This document shows, one piece after another, positions 5,594 to 6,556 of a stretch of 6,556 bases of DNA. The notes below the pieces were generated by a model that had not been told where the DNA came from, made no database searches, and saw nothing but the letters and a program-made list of their open reading frames with translations. A program made the translations under genes and the position numbers. The stretch is from NCBI GenBank assembly GCA_025356795.1, contig JANXRR010000026.1, positions 1 through 6,556 on the forward strand, given 5' to 3'. How positions within the stretch are numbered: the first letter of the stretch is position 1; each line of letters opens with the position of its first letter. The DNA is from Bacteroidia bacterium. GTDB taxonomy: Bacteria; Bacteroidota; Bacteroidia; Cytophagales; Cyclobacteriaceae.

Positions 5594-6556
5594 TCAGCTC
5601 TTCCGTTCTATTGTAAATTGAACTAGTTGAGCCAATGAAGTTTTATAAGGCGATTCTGGGAAATCCATTAATGTATCAAGGGCTTTTTTGTAGTAAAAAT
5701 TCATTGATTGCTTGGCATATTCTAAGCCACCAGAAGCCTTGACAAAACGAATAACCTGCTTCACTTTTTTTGGGTTATCGCTTTGCGTTTTTATGATGCT
5801 AATGATTGTCCTCTTCTCAAACCAAGAAGCTTTTGACAAGGCATAAATCAAAGGCAGTGTCATTTTCTTCTCTTTAATATCAATACCTAAAGGCTTTCCT
5901 ATTTCATCGTCTCCAAAATCGAATAAATCATCTTTAATTTGGAAAGCCATGCCCACTTGCTCGCCAAATGTTTTCATTCTTTCAATCACCTCGGGCGAAG
6001 CACCACTCGAACTGGCACCAATAGCACAACAAGATGCAACCAGCGAAGCCGTTTTCTGTTTTATAATTTCATAATAAATGTCTTCCGTAATGTCCAAATG
6101 CCTTGCTTTCTCAAGTTGCATTAATTCACCTTCGCTCATTTCTTTTACAGCATTTGTACAGATTGAAAGCAAATCATAATCTTTATGTTCTAGGGCGAGA
6201 AATAAACCTCTGGTAAGTAGAAAATCTCCTACAAGAACAGCAATCTTATTTTTCCATAGAGCATTCACCGAAAAAAAACCTCTTCTATAATTTGAATTAT
6301 CTACCACATCATCATGAACAAGACTGGCCGTATGCACTAACTCAATCAAAGATGCTGCGCGGTAGGTTGACTCATTGATTTGACCGCAAGCGCCAGCACT
6401 CAAAAAAACTAACATAGGCCGCATTTGCTTGCCTTTGCGTTTTACTATGTAATTCATTATTTTATCAAGTAGCAGAATGCGGGTTTTCATCGAAGCGCGA
6501 AACTTATGTTCGAACTCCTCCATTTGAAGGGCAACCGGTGCTTTTATATCTTCTAA
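5594..6556 (-). CDS. Long-chain polyprenyl diphosphate synthase (IspB-like), N-terminus off the window
   Basis: A trans-prenyltransferase that adds isopentenyl diphosphate units to an allylic diphosphate, probably making the menaquinone side chain. Counting from the first in-window Met (6523-6521), the motifs are GKQMRP (31-36), first Asp-rich motif DDVVD (71-75) within LVHDDVVDNSNYRRG, KT (157-158) and second Asp-rich motif DDLFD (198-202) with KDD before it. The frame stays open through the right edge: the 11 codons before that Met read LEDIKAPVALQ, matching the usual IK-x-P(V/I)-x-x-(E/Q)M-x-x-FE start of the family, so the gene is partial and the true start is probably only a few codons beyond 6556. 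The residue five before DDVVD is Ala, as in IspB-type long-chain enzymes; FPP and GGPP synthases have a bulky aromatic residue there. It is convergent with the 152-residue gene, with 44 bp between stop codons. Confidence 0.9.
   Translation of the reverse strand, partial: LEDIKAPVALQMEEFEHKFRASMKTRILLLDKIMNYIVKRKGKQMRPMLVFLSAGACGQINESTYRAASLIELVHTASLVHDDVVDNSNYRRGFFSVNALWKNKIAVLVGDFLLTRGLFLALEHKDYDLLSICTNAVKEMSEGELMQLEKARHLDITEDIYYEIIKQKTASLVASCCAIGASSSGASPEVIERMKTFGEQVGMAFQIKDDLFDFGDDEIGKPLGIDIKEKKMTLPLIYALSKASWFEKRTIISIIKTQSDNPKKVKQVIRFVKASGGLEYAKQSMNFYYKKALDTLMDFPESPYKTSLAQLVQFTIERKS

Overview
The window looks like an ordinary chromosomal stretch from a gliding-type member of the Bacteroidota, most likely of Cytophagales type. 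The evidence is a gldA-gldF-gldG gene cluster, a periplasmic thioredoxin-like protein of the DUF4369/TlpA type, moderately AT-rich DNA, start codons without clear Shine-Dalgarno sequences, and two promoter-like sites of the phylum-specific TTG/TAnnTTTG type. Both ends cut through genes, so this may be a contig or part of one.

Layout. Positions 1 to about 106 hold an open plus-strand fragment that tentatively resembles a TolC/NodT-type outer-membrane efflux protein. It meets, head-on at about 104-113, the first ~45 codons of gldG on the minus strand. Neither gene continues past that point, so this is either a real rearrangement breakpoint or an assembly chimera. From 236 to 1884 on the minus strand lie gldF (ABC permease) and gldA (ABC ATPase). 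They are transcribed gldA-gldF-gldG with 4-bp and 10-bp overlaps, from a promoter-like site just upstream of the chosen gldA start. A 509-bp divergent intergenic region (1885-2393) follows; no gene in it can be supported.

On the plus strand, 2394-3365 encodes a lipid-anchored SPFH/band-7 (prohibitin-like) protein with an Ala/Gln-rich coiled-coil tail made of 11-residue repeats, followed by a good intrinsic terminator. Next is a secreted thioredoxin-fold protein (3537-4991), preceded by a perfect 12-bp palindrome that overlaps a promoter-like site. Then comes a 152-residue cytoplasmic protein of unknown function (5091-5549). Convergent to it on the minus strand is a long-chain polyprenyl diphosphate synthase (5594 to beyond 6556), probably supplying the menaquinone side chain; its N-terminus lies off the window.

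How the genes work together. GldA and GldF, with the missing GldG, would form one inner-membrane ABC transporter associated with gliding. The other genes look like independent envelope or housekeeping functions; the sequence shows no shared pathway. I see no CRISPR array, insertion sequence, tRNA or rRNA, and no convincing new multi-gene system. The points most worth checking are the gldG junction, the uncharacterised 152-residue protein and the palindrome upstream of the thioredoxin-like gene.
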